This document shows, one piece after another, positions 1 through 9,062 of a stretch of 64,000 nucleotides of DNA. Numbering within the stretch: position 1 is the first letter of the stretch; every line of letters begins with the position of its first letter. The translations under genes and the position numbers were made by a program. Origin of the DNA: Tangfeifania diversioriginum (GTDB lineage: Bacteria > Bacteroidota > Bacteroidia > Bacteroidales > Prolixibacteraceae); NCBI RefSeq assembly GCF_900141875.1, contig NZ_FQZE01000003.1:62001-126000 (forward strand). Reading direction: 5' to 3'. The notes below the pieces were generated by a model. The model did no database searches, was not told where the DNA came from, and saw only the letters and a list, made by a program, of their open reading frames with translations.

Positions 1-809
1 TATCACGGTTTGGGGCGGCCACTGTTAACGGCACTGATACCACCCGGCAGGAAATTTCGGGCATCGATTTCGACAACCGGTTTTTCAGGGATGTTTTCAG
101 GGAAAGGGAAGACAACGCGCTGTTGCCGGAAATTAACGGGCATTTAAAATTTCAGGAAAACACGCGCACTGCCGAAACCAATTTGCTGTGGTTTCAAAAT
201 GGCGACAAAGCCCTGTCGGTTATGCCATACGGCAAAGGAAAAGTGTGGACCTTTGCTTTTCCGCTGAATAAAGAAAATGAAGCGTTTGCCCGCGATATTT
301 TGTTCGTGCCATCGCTTTACAATATTGTGCTGAACAGTTTACCCGATCAGCAAATTTCGCAAACGCTGGGTACAGACAACACTTATCTGCTGCCTGCACG
401 GAGTAATGTCAGCCTGGAAGAATCGCCCGAAATTGAAAACCGGGAAACCGGCGATCGGTTTATTCCCGGCGTTAACATTACCGAACAAGGCACCCGCCTC
501 GACCTGGGAAATCAAATTGAAACTGCCGGCCATTACCTGGTAAAAAATAACGACAAAACCATTGCGGCGCTGTCTTTTAATTACGACCGCCAGGAATCCG
601 ACTTTCGTTTTTTCGGTACGGAAGAATTAAAAAACAGGCTGGAAGCAGTCAATCTTCAAAATGCATCAGTAATTGAAAATGTAACGGAAAATTTCTCAGA
701 AACCTACAATGAACTCAGCAAAGGAAAACAGCTTTGGAAATGGTGCATTTTACTTGCCTTGTTTTTCATTTTAAGCGAAGTTTTAATCGCCCGTTTCTGG
801 AAAAGTTAA
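1..809 (+). CDS. BatA-like membrane protein, C-terminal part (5' end outside window)
   Basis: The frame is open from the left edge (reading from base 3) to a TAA at 807-809, so the start lies upstream. The visible part is a soluble, beta-rich extracytoplasmic region ending in one hydrophobic segment (LALFFILSEVLIARF) followed by a short basic tail. That C-terminal anchor and the general sequence style match the large BatA/von Willebrand-type membrane proteins of Bacteroidota, which resemble the aerotolerance (Bat) proteins. No catalytic motif is visible in this fragment. The family call is a recognition from the C-terminus only, because the diagnostic N-terminal BatA domain is outside the window. 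Confidence 0.6.
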   Translation, partial: SRFGAATVNGTDTTRQEISGIDFDNRFFRDVFREREDNALLPEINGHLKFQENTRTAETNLLWFQNGDKALSVMPYGKGKVWTFAFPLNKENEAFARDILFVPSLYNIVLNSLPDQQISQTLGTDNTYLLPARSNVSLEESPEIENRETGDRFIPGVNITEQGTRLDLGNQIETAGHYLVKNNDKTIAALSFNYDRQESDFRFFGTEELKNRLEAVNLQNASVIENVTENFSETYNELSKGKQLWKWCILLALFFILSEVLIARFWKS

Positions 810-814
810 TTTTG
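807..814 (+). promoter_or_regulatory. Candidate -7 box (TAATTTTG) for rocD
   Basis: A perfect match to the Bacteroidota sigma-ABfr -7 consensus TAnnTTTG sits about 100 bases before the rocD start, overlapping the stop codon of the preceding gene. A convincing -33 TTTG is not present at the usual spacing, so this is a suggestion only. Confidence 0.35.
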
Positions 815-912
815 AAAACCGAAATTAATTTCTGTGCTTTTTAACACTGCCGGGAATTTTGAAAATCTCCCCGAAAGTTGTAAATCTGCAACCAAATTTT
901 AAAAAATCTATC

Positions 913-2136
913 ATGTCAAAATTATCATCAAAAGATTACATAGCCAAAGAGGAAAAATTTGGCGCCCACAACTACCACCCCCTGCCTGTGGTGTTATCGA
1001 GGGGTGAAGGCATTTTTGTGTGGGATGTGGAAGGGAAACGCTATTACGATTTTCTGGCGGCCTATTCTGCTGTAAACCAAGGACACAGCCACCCAAAAAT
1101 TATCGAAGCCCTTACCCAACAAGCTTCAACACTTGCGCTCACCTCGCGCGCTTTTTACAACGATGTGCTGGGCGACTGGGAAGAATACATGACCAAACTG
1201 TTTGGTTACGACCGCATGTTGCCCATGAATTCAGGTGCAGAAGCAGATGAAACAGCGCTCAAACTGGTGCGCAAGTGGGCATACAAAGAAAAAGGAATTC
1301 CGAAAAACGAAGCCAAAATTGTGGTGTGCGACGGCAATTTCCACGGGCGTACCATCACCATTGTTTCCATGTCTTCAGATCCGGATGCACGAAATCATTA
1401 TGGCCCCTACACGCCCGGTTTTGTAAATATTCCTTACAACGATTTGGAACGGCTGGAGGAAGAATTAAAAGATCCGAATGTGGCAGGTTTTCTGGTAGAG
1501 CCCATCCAGGCCGAAGCAGGCGTTTATGTGCCTGAAGACGGTTACCTGAAAAAGGCCTCGGAACTGTGTAAAAAATACAATGTGTTGTTTGTGGCCGATG
1601 AAATCCAGACCGGCCTGGCACGCACCGGCAAAATGCTGGCCTGCGACCATGAAAATGTGCGCCCCGACATCCTCGTTTTGGGAAAAGCACTTTCGGGTGG
1701 TGTTTACCCGGTTTCGTGCGTACTTGCCGACGACGAAGTGATGCTCACCATAAAACCAGGAGAACATGGCAGCACCTACGGAGGAAATCCCATTGCCGGG
1801 AAAGTTGCCATGACGGCGCTCGACATAATCCGGGAAGAAAAGCTGGCTGAAAATGCCGACAGACTTGGGGAGCTGTTCCGGAAGGAAATGAAATCAATAA
1901 AATCAGAAATGATTGAAACGGTAAGAGGAAAAGGATTGCTGAATGCCGTGGCCATTAAGCCAACTCAGGGAAAATCGGCGTGGGATGTTTGCCTGGCCTT
2001 AAAAGAAAATGGCCTGATTGCCAAACCTACCCATGAGAATATTATTCGCTTCACCCCACCACTGGTTATTACCGAAGAGCAAATGATGGAAGCCATCGGC
2101 ATTATCAAAACAACATTTAAAGAGATGGGAATTTAA
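913..2136 (+). CDS. rocD: Ornithine--oxo-acid aminotransferase
   Basis: A PLP-dependent class III aminotransferase that converts ornithine and 2-oxoglutarate to glutamate semialdehyde and glutamate, in the cytoplasm. The 407-residue product has the family's N-terminal block ([18 protein letters not shown]), the [15 protein letters not shown] segment and the Schiff-base lysine in VLGKALSGG (K258). An in-frame ATG at 859 would add 18 residues that do not resemble the family, so the ATG at 913 (MSKLSSKDY) is chosen. The product, glutamate semialdehyde/P5C, is also the product of the proline dehydrogenase encoded at 16.9-17.8 kb. It is transcribed alone and ends at a hairpin terminator. Length and motifs are intact. 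Confidence 0.95.
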   Translation: MSKLSSKDYIAKEEKFGAHNYHPLPVVLSRGEGIFVWDVEGKRYYDFLAAYSAVNQGHSHPKIIEALTQQASTLALTSRAFYNDVLGDWEEYMTKLFGYDRMLPMNSGAEADETALKLVRKWAYKEKGIPKNEAKIVVCDGNFHGRTITIVSMSSDPDARNHYGPYTPGFVNIPYNDLERLEEELKDPNVAGFLVEPIQAEAGVYVPEDGYLKKASELCKKYNVLFVADEIQTGLARTGKMLACDHENVRPDILVLGKALSGGVYPVSCVLADDEVMLTIKPGEHGSTYGGNPIAGKVAMTALDIIREEKLAENADRLGELFRKEMKSIKSEMIETVRGKGLLNAVAIKPTQGKSAWDVCLALKENGLIAKPTHENIIRFTPPLVITEEQMMEAIGIIKTTFKEMGI

Positions 2137-2174
2137 CTTCAAAGTCAGCGGATTGCTGTCCCGATAAGACATTC

Positions 2175-2213
2175 AAAAAATCGTCACATTTTTAAAAGTG
2201 TGGCGATTTTTTA
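2175..2213 (+). terminator. Terminator after rocD
   Basis: Arms AAAAAATCGTCACA and TGTGGCGATTTTTT flank a short AT loop, with one G-T wobble and a run of T on the right side. It separates rocD from the regulator that follows. Confidence 0.7.
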
Positions 2214-2300
2214 TTGCTTTCATCAGTAATCTTTTATAGATTTGACTACAATAAAATCAATTTATCAGATTGAATTATAATCTTTTTAAAAGTAAAAATA

Positions 2301-3089
2301 ATGCTATCATCAAATATCAAAGTTTTACGGAAGCGAAAAGGACTAACGCAGAATGACTTGGCCACGTGTCTTGAAATTAAGCGCTCAAATATAAATAACT
2401 ACGAAAACGGGAAAATTACCCCTCCGGTTAATATTCTGATTGCCATTTCCGATTTCTTTCATATTTCAATTGATACGCTTCTACGGATCGATCTTTCTTT
2501 GCTCAGGGAAAGCCAGTTGCAAACCATTGAAAACGGAAGTGATATTTTTGTGAAGGGCAACGAGTTGAGAGTGCTTGCCACAACAGTAAACCCGCAGAAT
2601 GAAGACAACGTGGAGCTGGTTTCCATAAAAGCAAAAGCCGGTTACACCACCGGGTATTTCGATCCGGAATTCATTGCCGGGCTTCCGGCTTTTCAACTCC
2701 CGTTTTTGTCCAAAAACAAAAAGTACAGAACATTTCAGATTTCAGGAGATTCCATGTTGCCCATAAAAGATAAAAGCTGGGTAACCGGTGAATTTGTTCA
2801 GGATTTCAGCGCTGTAAAAAACAACGGCCTGTACATAATTCTCACTCTGAACGAGGGAATTGTTTTTAAAAAAGTGGTGAATGAATTGAAAGAAAAAGGA
2901 ACGTTCCGGATGATTTCAACCAACACCGAATATACTCCCTACGATTTACCCGCCAGCGAAATACGTGAAGTGTGGAAGTTTGTGCATTACATTTCGGATG
3001 AGTTTCCCGAACCGAACGATTCCAGCCAGCTGTTCAGCCAGATTGAACAGATAAAACAGGAACTAAAAAGCATAAAAGAGAAATTATGA
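2301..3089 (+). CDS. XRE-family regulator with S24 (LexA-like) peptidase domain
   Basis: Residues 1-60 form an XRE helix-turn-helix (SSNIKVLRKRKGLTQNDLA ... NYENGKITPP). Residues about 115-220 match the S24/LexA C-terminal fold, with the serine motif GDSMLPI and a lysine further on (IVFKKVV). An Ala-Gly pair in KAKAGYTTGYFDP (about residues 113-120) lies where LexA-type proteins cleave themselves, so autocleavage is plausible but not shown. The last 25 residues are charged and coiled-coil-like. Targets are unknown. It converges with the archaemetzincin gene and overlaps its stop by six bases. Confidence 0.85.
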   Translation: MLSSNIKVLRKRKGLTQNDLATCLEIKRSNINNYENGKITPPVNILIAISDFFHISIDTLLRIDLSLLRESQLQTIENGSDIFVKGNELRVLATTVNPQNEDNVELVSIKAKAGYTTGYFDPEFIAGLPAFQLPFLSKNKKYRTFQISGDSMLPIKDKSWVTGEFVQDFSAVKNNGLYIILTLNEGIVFKKVVNELKEKGTFRMISTNTEYTPYDLPASEIREVWKFVHYISDEFPEPNDSSQLFSQIEQIKQELKSIKEKL

Positions 3090-3635
3090 CGGCTCTTCGT
3101 GGAGTGCCTGATCCAGCTGTTTTTTGCATGAGGCACAAAACCGGGCATTTTTCTCATCCACGTCTTCAATGTAGGTGCTCGACCGCATCACACAAACCGG
3201 AGAGGTGCAGTGTGTTAAACCAAAGGTGTGCCCCAGCTCATGGATAATTTCTTTACAAAATCGTTCAAAAAGCAGATTTTCATCCTTTTTCATTCCGTAA
3301 AGTTCATTCTTCAGACGGTACAGCGAAACAATTCCCGCGTTTCCCTTGTAAACAGCCTGCCCTATAACAAACGTAAGAATGGGAATAAACAAATCGACCT
3401 GGAAAAGCCCGATGGTTTTCGCGCCGTTGTTACCATATTTTTCATGAATAAATTTGATGAGCTCGTTGGCATTGTACTGGCGGCGGCTGGGATCATAAAA
3501 GTGGGTAAGCACACCGTAATTAATATCGAAACCTACAGGTACCCCAAATTCAGATTTAACAGCGGCAGCAACTTTCTCCAAAAAATCGCTCCCAAACTGC
3601 CCGAATGAAATGAATAATATACGCTGTTTACTCAA
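3084..3635 (-). CDS. amzA: Archaemetzincin-type zinc metalloprotease
   Basis: A small (183-residue) zinc peptidase of the archaemetzincin family. The extended zinc motif HELGHTFGLTHC is at residues 132-143, followed by C148, M150 of the Met-turn, and a later CxxC (C167, C170), which together form the four-cysteine signature of the family. No signal peptide is visible, so it should be cytoplasmic. The physiological substrate of bacterial members is not known. It lies 70 bases downstream of the response-regulator gene on the same strand and could be co-transcribed with it. Confidence 0.88.
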   Translation of the reverse strand: MSKQRILFISFGQFGSDFLEKVAAAVKSEFGVPVGFDINYGVLTHFYDPSRRQYNANELIKFIHEKYGNNGAKTIGLFQVDLFIPILTFVIGQAVYKGNAGIVSLYRLKNELYGMKKDENLLFERFCKEIIHELGHTFGLTHCTSPVCVMRSSTYIEDVDEKNARFCASCKKQLDQALHEEPS

Positions 3636-3705
3636 AAAATAATTCTTTACAAATAATGAAAATCAATTCTTGTAACCCCTCCGGTAACTTTATGCAGAAA
3701 ATTTA

Positions 3706-5052
3706 TTATTTCCCGTTCGGATTTTTAAGGTCGTATTTTTTAATTTTATTGTACAATGTAACGCGGTCAACTTTCAGCACTTTAGCCGACCGGCTGATGT
3801 TCCAGTCAAATTTATTGAGTGTTTGCAAAATGTGTTTCTTCTCCAGTTCCGAAAGGCTTTCGGAAGAATCAACCGGCGCATTCGTTTTCATGGGCAGGTC
3901 TTTCAGCCTGATTTCTTTCCCGTTTCCTACCACAATGGCACGTTCAATCATATTTTCCAGCTCGCGCACATTTCCCGGAAAATCGTACTGCTCCAGCCGT
4001 TTCATGGCCGCAGGTTCAATGGAAATGAGATCGCGGCTCATATTGGTACAGTATTTTTTTATGAAATAGTTTACCAGCAGCGAAATATCCCCGGGCCGTT
4101 CGCGCAGTGGCGGAATATTAATATTGACCACATTCAGTCGGTAGTAGAGGTCTTCCCTGAAAGTGCCCTGTTCCACCATCTTTTTCAAATCCCTGTTGGT
4201 GGCGCAAATTACCCTGAAGTCAGACTTGATTTCCTTGTTACCGCCAACGCGCACAAACTTTTTGGTTTCGAGCACCCGCAGCAGTTCAATCTGCATTTTT
4301 CCTGAAATAGTGGCTATTTCATCAAGGAAAATGGTTCCGCCGTCGGCAATTTCAAAGCGGCCTTTGCGGTTGAACATGGCACCGGTGAATGCACCTTTTT
4401 CGTGGCCAAACAGTTCGCTTTCGAGCAAATCTTCTGATAAAGCACCGCAATGCACCGTGACCAGCGGGAAAAATTTCCGTGATGAATTGGAATGAATAGC
4501 CCTGGCAATCAACTCTTTACCGGTCCCGCTTTCGCCGGTAATAATCACCGATGAGTTGGACTGCGACACATTCTCCACTTCTTTGAGTACCTGCATCATT
4601 GACTGGCTGTTGCCTACAATGTCCTCGATGTTTTCGAGGTTCGTTTCCTTATTCTTGAAATTTTCAGCCTCAGCCTTTTGCTCAATTTGTGTGGCGGCAT
4701 TCCGGATTAAATGCGACAGATCGTCCGGGTCGAATGGTTTTGTGATGTAATCGTAGGCTCCGTCTTTAAGTGCCTGAACAGCTGTTTCCACCGATGCAAA
4801 AGCCGTCATGATTATCACAATGGCTTCGGGGCTCAGTGTTTTGATGCGCCGGTGCATTTCCAGCCCGTCCATGCCGGGCATTTTAATATCGGCCAAAATA
4901 ATGTCAAAGTTTTCCGATTCGAGCATTGTAAGTGCTTCCTTTGCATTTTCGGCACACTTCACCGTAAAACCATCTTCAATAAACCAATTGTAGAGTGAAT
5001 CTCTGACCGATTCCTCGTCATCAACAATTAAAAGTGAAATTGCGTTTGTCAT
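3706..5052 (-). CDS. NtrC-type sigma-54 response regulator
   Basis: 448 residues in the standard three-domain order. The receiver domain (1-120) has the acidic pair D11/D12 and phosphoacceptor D55 (ILADIKMPG). The AAA+ domain (about 145-375) carries Walker A GESGTGKE and an intact GAFTGA loop for contacting sigma-54. The C-terminal Fis-type helix-turn-helix is at about 400-445 (NISRSAKVLKVDRVTLYNKIKKY). It is predicted to activate sigma-54 promoters after phosphorylation by the kinase encoded ten bases upstream. Targets are unknown; I found no convincing -24/-12 site ahead of this operon. Confidence 0.93.
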   Translation of the reverse strand: MTNAISLLIVDDEESVRDSLYNWFIEDGFTVKCAENAKEALTMLESENFDIILADIKMPGMDGLEMHRRIKTLSPEAIVIIMTAFASVETAVQALKDGAYDYITKPFDPDDLSHLIRNAATQIEQKAEAENFKNKETNLENIEDIVGNSQSMMQVLKEVENVSQSNSSVIITGESGTGKELIARAIHSNSSRKFFPLVTVHCGALSEDLLESELFGHEKGAFTGAMFNRKGRFEIADGGTIFLDEIATISGKMQIELLRVLETKKFVRVGGNKEIKSDFRVICATNRDLKKMVEQGTFREDLYYRLNVVNINIPPLRERPGDISLLVNYFIKKYCTNMSRDLISIEPAAMKRLEQYDFPGNVRELENMIERAIVVGNGKEIRLKDLPMKTNAPVDSSESLSELEKKHILQTLNKFDWNISRSAKVLKVDRVTLYNKIKKYDLKNPNGK

Positions 5053-5062
5053 TATTCAGTTT

Positions 5063-6733
5063 TTAATTTTTTGCAAGTGGTAAAATTACCGACATCGTTG
5101 TTCCTTTTCCCTGTTCCGATTCAACATCCACTTTCCCTTTGTGGCTTTGCACAATTCCGTGAACGATAGCCAGGCCAAGGCCAATTCCGCTCGATTGCCT
5201 TTTGGCCGAGAAAAATGGCTGGAAAATGTGTGAAATGTCCTCGGGTGAGATTCCCACCCCATTATCAATTATATCAACTTTCAGGTGCTCGTCGTCAGGA
5301 TTGCTCGTTTTTATAAGTATTTCAGCGTTATCGTCCACAGCTTCCGATGCGTTTACGAGCAATGCCAGGTAAATCTGCTTCATCTGGTTTTCGTTGCAGT
5401 AAACCAAATCGTTACCGGCATTCAGTTCCGTGTAAAAGTTGATATTTTTTATTTTCATCTGGTGTTCAATCAACTCATAGGTTTCTTTCAAAATATTGTG
5501 CATGTGGTTATCTGAAAAATCTTCCTGGTCTTTCCGCGAGAAATCCATCAACCCTTTCACAATTTCGCCACACCTTTTGGTCTCTGATTCAACCACCCTC
5601 AAATGTTTCAGCAACGATTCTGATTTATCGGGATGCAAATCCAGCCGGTTTACTTTTTTCGAAATCAGTTTAATGTAAGTTAATATACTTGAAAGCGGGT
5701 TATTCAACTCGTGTGCCACCGACGACGAAAGTTTCCCCAACGATGCAATTCGCTCAATATGAATTAATTCATTCTGAATTTCAGAAAGTTCTTCCGATTT
5801 CTTTTGCACTTTGTATTCCAGCTGGTGCGACCAGTTTTCGAGCTCTTTGTTGGCGGAATCGAGATTATCGAGCATGTTGTTGAATGCCAGGGAAACCATT
5901 TTCATATCGTCGAGCAGGTTGGGTTTTATTTCCAGGCGACGTTTGCGGTCGCCGCTGGCCACTGCTTCACTGGCTATTAAAATGGCGCTTAGGGGTTTGC
6001 GAATTTTCCGGTTGGTAAACAGAATTAAAAAAGCAACCAGCAAAAAAGTCGCCAATGCCGCCAGCAGAAAATATTCGGTTGACGATTTTGAAACCGCCGA
6101 ATCCAGGGAGTTCAGCGGCACTTTTATAATTAGCGAGCCAAGCACTTCCTCATCGGGGCTGTGGGCATGGCAGGCAGCGGTGTAACACGAGGGTTCGTTT
6201 AAAATGGGCGAACGAATGAGCAACTGCCGGTGGCCCTGGTTTGTTACACTCATGTTGCAGGCCGATTCGAAATCAATAATCCGGTACGTTTTTTCGGTGT
6301 ACGGAAACATTTCATTAAAATCAGTGTGACAGCTCTTGCAATCCGGGTCGCTGTGTACAAGCGTGTCGGAATACACAGAAGTATAAACCAGATCGTTATC
6401 CTGGTCGTAAAGATTTACCTCATCAACACCCGACATGTTATTGATTATATCGAGGGTGCTTTGAAGGGCATCGTCATCGTTTTTCAGCATGGAATAATAG
6501 AGCGAGCCTTCGATAATGGAACCGATATCGTTGCCACGCTGTCTGATTATTGTGTCGAGGTATTCGCCGTAAACCGAATTAAAAATTGCACCATACGCAA
6601 AATAAAGGATAAACGATAAAATGGTGATTATGTAAATCACGCGCGCGTATATCGACGATTTAAACCGCAAATATTTGTAGGCAAATGACTTTAACTTATT
6701 TCGTTTTTTGTTCGTCTTTTTCGATTTTGTCAT
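5063..6733 (-). CDS. Membrane histidine kinase with CxxCH-containing periplasmic sensor
   Basis: A 556-residue kinase with a basic N-terminus, TM1 (about 31-51), a periplasmic region (52-220), TM2 (222-240), a HAMP-like linker, a HisKA domain with phosphoacceptor H341 (SVAHELNNP) and a complete HATPase domain ending GIGLGLAIVHGI. The periplasmic part contains C132-K-S-C135-H136, a classical c-type heme motif, and C183-x4-C188-H189, a looser one, plus C159. These suggest a redox- or gas-sensing cytochrome-like input domain; heme attachment is inferred, not shown. It is the middle gene of a three-gene operon and is the obvious partner of the sigma-54 regulator downstream. Confidence 0.9.
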   Translation of the reverse strand: MTKSKKTNKKRNKLKSFAYKYLRFKSSIYARVIYIITILSFILYFAYGAIFNSVYGEYLDTIIRQRGNDIGSIIEGSLYYSMLKNDDDALQSTLDIINNMSGVDEVNLYDQDNDLVYTSVYSDTLVHSDPDCKSCHTDFNEMFPYTEKTYRIIDFESACNMSVTNQGHRQLLIRSPILNEPSCYTAACHAHSPDEEVLGSLIIKVPLNSLDSAVSKSSTEYFLLAALATFLLVAFLILFTNRKIRKPLSAILIASEAVASGDRKRRLEIKPNLLDDMKMVSLAFNNMLDNLDSANKELENWSHQLEYKVQKKSEELSEIQNELIHIERIASLGKLSSSVAHELNNPLSSILTYIKLISKKVNRLDLHPDKSESLLKHLRVVESETKRCGEIVKGLMDFSRKDQEDFSDNHMHNILKETYELIEHQMKIKNINFYTELNAGNDLVYCNENQMKQIYLALLVNASEAVDDNAEILIKTSNPDDEHLKVDIIDNGVGISPEDISHIFQPFFSAKRQSSGIGLGLAIVHGIVQSHKGKVDVESEQGKGTTMSVILPLAKN

Positions 6734-6827
6734 CTTGATTTTCTTATAAACACATCAGCAGAACTACTTGCTATATATTACGAAAGCAGCAATTCTGCTA
6801 CAAATCACCATCTGTCTTTCAATTCCT

Positions 6828-8501
6828 TTATAGTTTTGAAGCATCAATAAAATGCTTCTGAAAATCTTCCCACACTTCAGGAGAAAGGTTCTGCAAAACG
6901 GCATCAGAAAATTCACCTCCATCCTGATAAATCACATGGCCGGTTAAACATGAGGGCACCGATTCGGCAAAAAAATCGCGCAGCCGGACAAACTCACCTT
7001 TTATCCACTCCCTGTAATCCTGTGCCATTTTTAAAAACTTAATTTCGCGCAACCAGTTAGCAGGTTCAATGGCATAAACCCAGCCCTCTTTAAACGGCGA
7101 ACTGTTCATTACCGATGGTTTGTCGATGAGCGATTCGTTCATCTGCCGGATGGTTCCCGAAACAGGCGCATAAAGCACAATCTGTTTTCCATTTTGAATC
7201 AGTGTCATTACCGGATCGTTCTTTTTAATTTTCTCACCCGGATTTTTCATTTTTATGCGTGTGAAAGTTCCGGTAACACGTTGCAAAAAGTCGTCAATTC
7301 CCAATCTGACGATTCCGTCTCTTTCCATATATACCCAGGTGTGTGTTTTGTCAAAATACAACCCTTCCGGGACCTGAAGCGAGTTTTCGGTAAGAGGTTT
7401 ACGCATTTTCACGGGGGTAGTTTTCATGCCTTCTTCCACACCAGAACTCAACAAGGGCGGAATAAATATGAGCAGTCCGATTCCGGCAAAAAAAGCAACA
7501 ATGAACAGTGCTACCCTGTTATTTGCTTTGCGTTCACCAACCGGCTCAACAATAAGTTGTTGAGGATGAAGCTTATTAAGTTTCGCAGGTCTCTCATTAG
7601 TGACCAGCTCGTTATAGCCGTTATTTTCAATAAATTGCTGGCCGTCGGTTAACACCCAACTCACAAAATCGGTTAAATTTTCGTTTTGGTGAACAGCCGG
7701 CATGATGGTATAGATATTCCTGACAAGTTCACCCGGATGTTTACCAATCCACACTCCACGCCTGAAATCGCTGAGGCTGTCATAAATCTTCTCGGTAAAA
7801 TCAATCGCATTGTTTCCGTTTCGGTCGAGTGGCAAAAGTCGGATGCCGGCAATTAGTTCATCCTTTTCTGAATTCAGCACATCAGTCAAACGGCAGAAAC
7901 CGATGGCAAATTTGTCTTCCTGAATAATTTTAATCAGCTCACTGGCTGGTTGTGCTGTCAATTCCTGAAAAACGGAAGGCATCACGTCGGTAAAAGAAGC
8001 CATTGCATCAAATACCGGAGCTTCATTAGCGACAAAAACCGTAGCAGAATTAGTTTCGTTGTTTCTCAGCAAAGTGCCCCAGGTGCCCGGTTCGGTACCA
8101 GTTAAAATTTCACTTAATTGAGCAGCGGAAATACCTTGCGCCTTAATTTCATCAAGAAATGGATTTTGAGCGTTAATTACTGGAACAACTATTTCGCGAC
8201 CAATTAACAATTTTAAAAAGGACTGCTCCACTTCCAGGTCCGCTTTACCCGAAGTAAAGGCCAAATCAATTTCTTTATTCTTTAACTTTTTAAAATCAAA
8301 TTCTTCAGCCGATTCAAACTGAAAAGTAATCCTCGGGTTTGTTCGGGAATATTCATTGGTGAGCGTTTCGGTAAGATTTGCCAGATCGCGTGTTGTCAGA
8401 ACTGAAATTTTATCAGCAGCGGTATTTTGGGCTGTTATGCCTGTTGGCCCAAATAAAAGCATCATCAGCAGGCAGGTGTATAAAATATTTTTATTCTTCA
8501 T
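6828..8501 (-). CDS. Periplasmic binding-like domain fused through a TM to a GcvH-like lipoyl domain
   Basis: Starting at the ATG at 8501, the product is 557 residues; an upstream in-frame start at 8597 would bury the signal peptide and is rejected. A signal peptide (about 1-24) is followed by a PstS-like solute-binding region (about 30-300), one membrane span (about 330-350, ALFIVAFFAGIGLLIFIPPL), then a GcvH-like domain (about 375-485: EGLYFDKTHTWV ... LYAPVSGTI ... GWVYAIEP). Lys439 aligns with the lipoyl-lysine of GcvH, although its usual ESVKA context is QNGKQ. The last 70 residues are unassigned. The topology would put the lipoyl-like domain in the cytoplasm. It is the first gene of the operon with the kinase and regulator, suggesting a sensor or co-sensor role. 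Confidence 0.8.
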   Translation of the reverse strand: MKNKNILYTCLLMMLLFGPTGITAQNTAADKISVLTTRDLANLTETLTNEYSRTNPRITFQFESAEEFDFKKLKNKEIDLAFTSGKADLEVEQSFLKLLIGREIVVPVINAQNPFLDEIKAQGISAAQLSEILTGTEPGTWGTLLRNNETNSATVFVANEAPVFDAMASFTDVMPSVFQELTAQPASELIKIIQEDKFAIGFCRLTDVLNSEKDELIAGIRLLPLDRNGNNAIDFTEKIYDSLSDFRRGVWIGKHPGELVRNIYTIMPAVHQNENLTDFVSWVLTDGQQFIENNGYNELVTNERPAKLNKLHPQQLIVEPVGERKANNRVALFIVAFFAGIGLLIFIPPLLSSGVEEGMKTTPVKMRKPLTENSLQVPEGLYFDKTHTWVYMERDGIVRLGIDDFLQRVTGTFTRIKMKNPGEKIKKNDPVMTLIQNGKQIVLYAPVSGTIRQMNESLIDKPSVMNSSPFKEGWVYAIEPANWLREIKFLKMAQDYREWIKGEFVRLRDFFAESVPSCLTGHVIYQDGGEFSDAVLQNLSPEVWEDFQKHFIDASKL

Positions 8502-9062
8502 GGCACTAATTTTTAGTTCTTCAAAAAATGAATTAGTTTTAAAAAAACTATTCAATACCGCTAATCCAATTATAATACCAAAGGGATAAACCAACACAAA
8601 ACACTAGCCATAAGACATTTAACTAAAAATAATTTAATAATTAATCAATACAAACTGTTGAAATTATTTACACATAGTTTCATTTTAAAACTTTCAGACT
8701 GACCTGCAGGCAATTAAGCCTGTTGTTTAATTTTTATACAGCTGTATAAAATTTCAACACTATTTTGGAAAATTAAGCAAATTATGAGGTTCGGCAAAAT
8801 GATAAAAATACAGCTAACAGTCAGATTACTCAGGATGAACAGCAGAAATAAAATATTCATTTCCAACCTGTCACCACCAATCAAACTGATTAACAAAGCA
8901 ATATGGATTAGTGGCTGAAATAAAATAATTGAAATTTCAATTGAGCAGCTGTTTATTTAAACTCAATTAAAATTACCGGAAAAGCTAATCTTTTTAACAA
9001 CCAAAACGTTTAAACATTATGAAAAAACAAAAAACAATTACTCACTTTTAAACTAAAAAATT
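8502..9062. other. AT-rich divergent intergenic region
   Basis: About 560 bases without a supported gene, between the divergent binding-protein and superoxide dismutase genes. It contains a 16-bp perfect palindrome (AATTGAAATTTCAATT, 8927-8942) and, right after it, AATTGAG/CTCAATT inverted arms. A minus-strand frame of 60 codons (8714-8896) is low-complexity and hydrophobic and I do not accept it as a gene. Confidence 0.5.

Noticed and set aside
859-912. N-terminal extension of ornithine aminotransferase
   Set aside because: The 18 extra residues do not match the family and a well-placed ATG at 913 begins the conserved sequence.
8502-8700. Sigma-54 promoter in front of the sensor operon
   Set aside because: No GG-N10-GC element with suitable flanks was found on the minus strand, so autoregulation through sigma-54 is not supported.
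8714-8896. Minus-strand frame of 60 codons upstream of sodB
   Set aside because: Low-complexity hydrophobic translation in an AT-rich intergenic region, no start context and no family resemblance.
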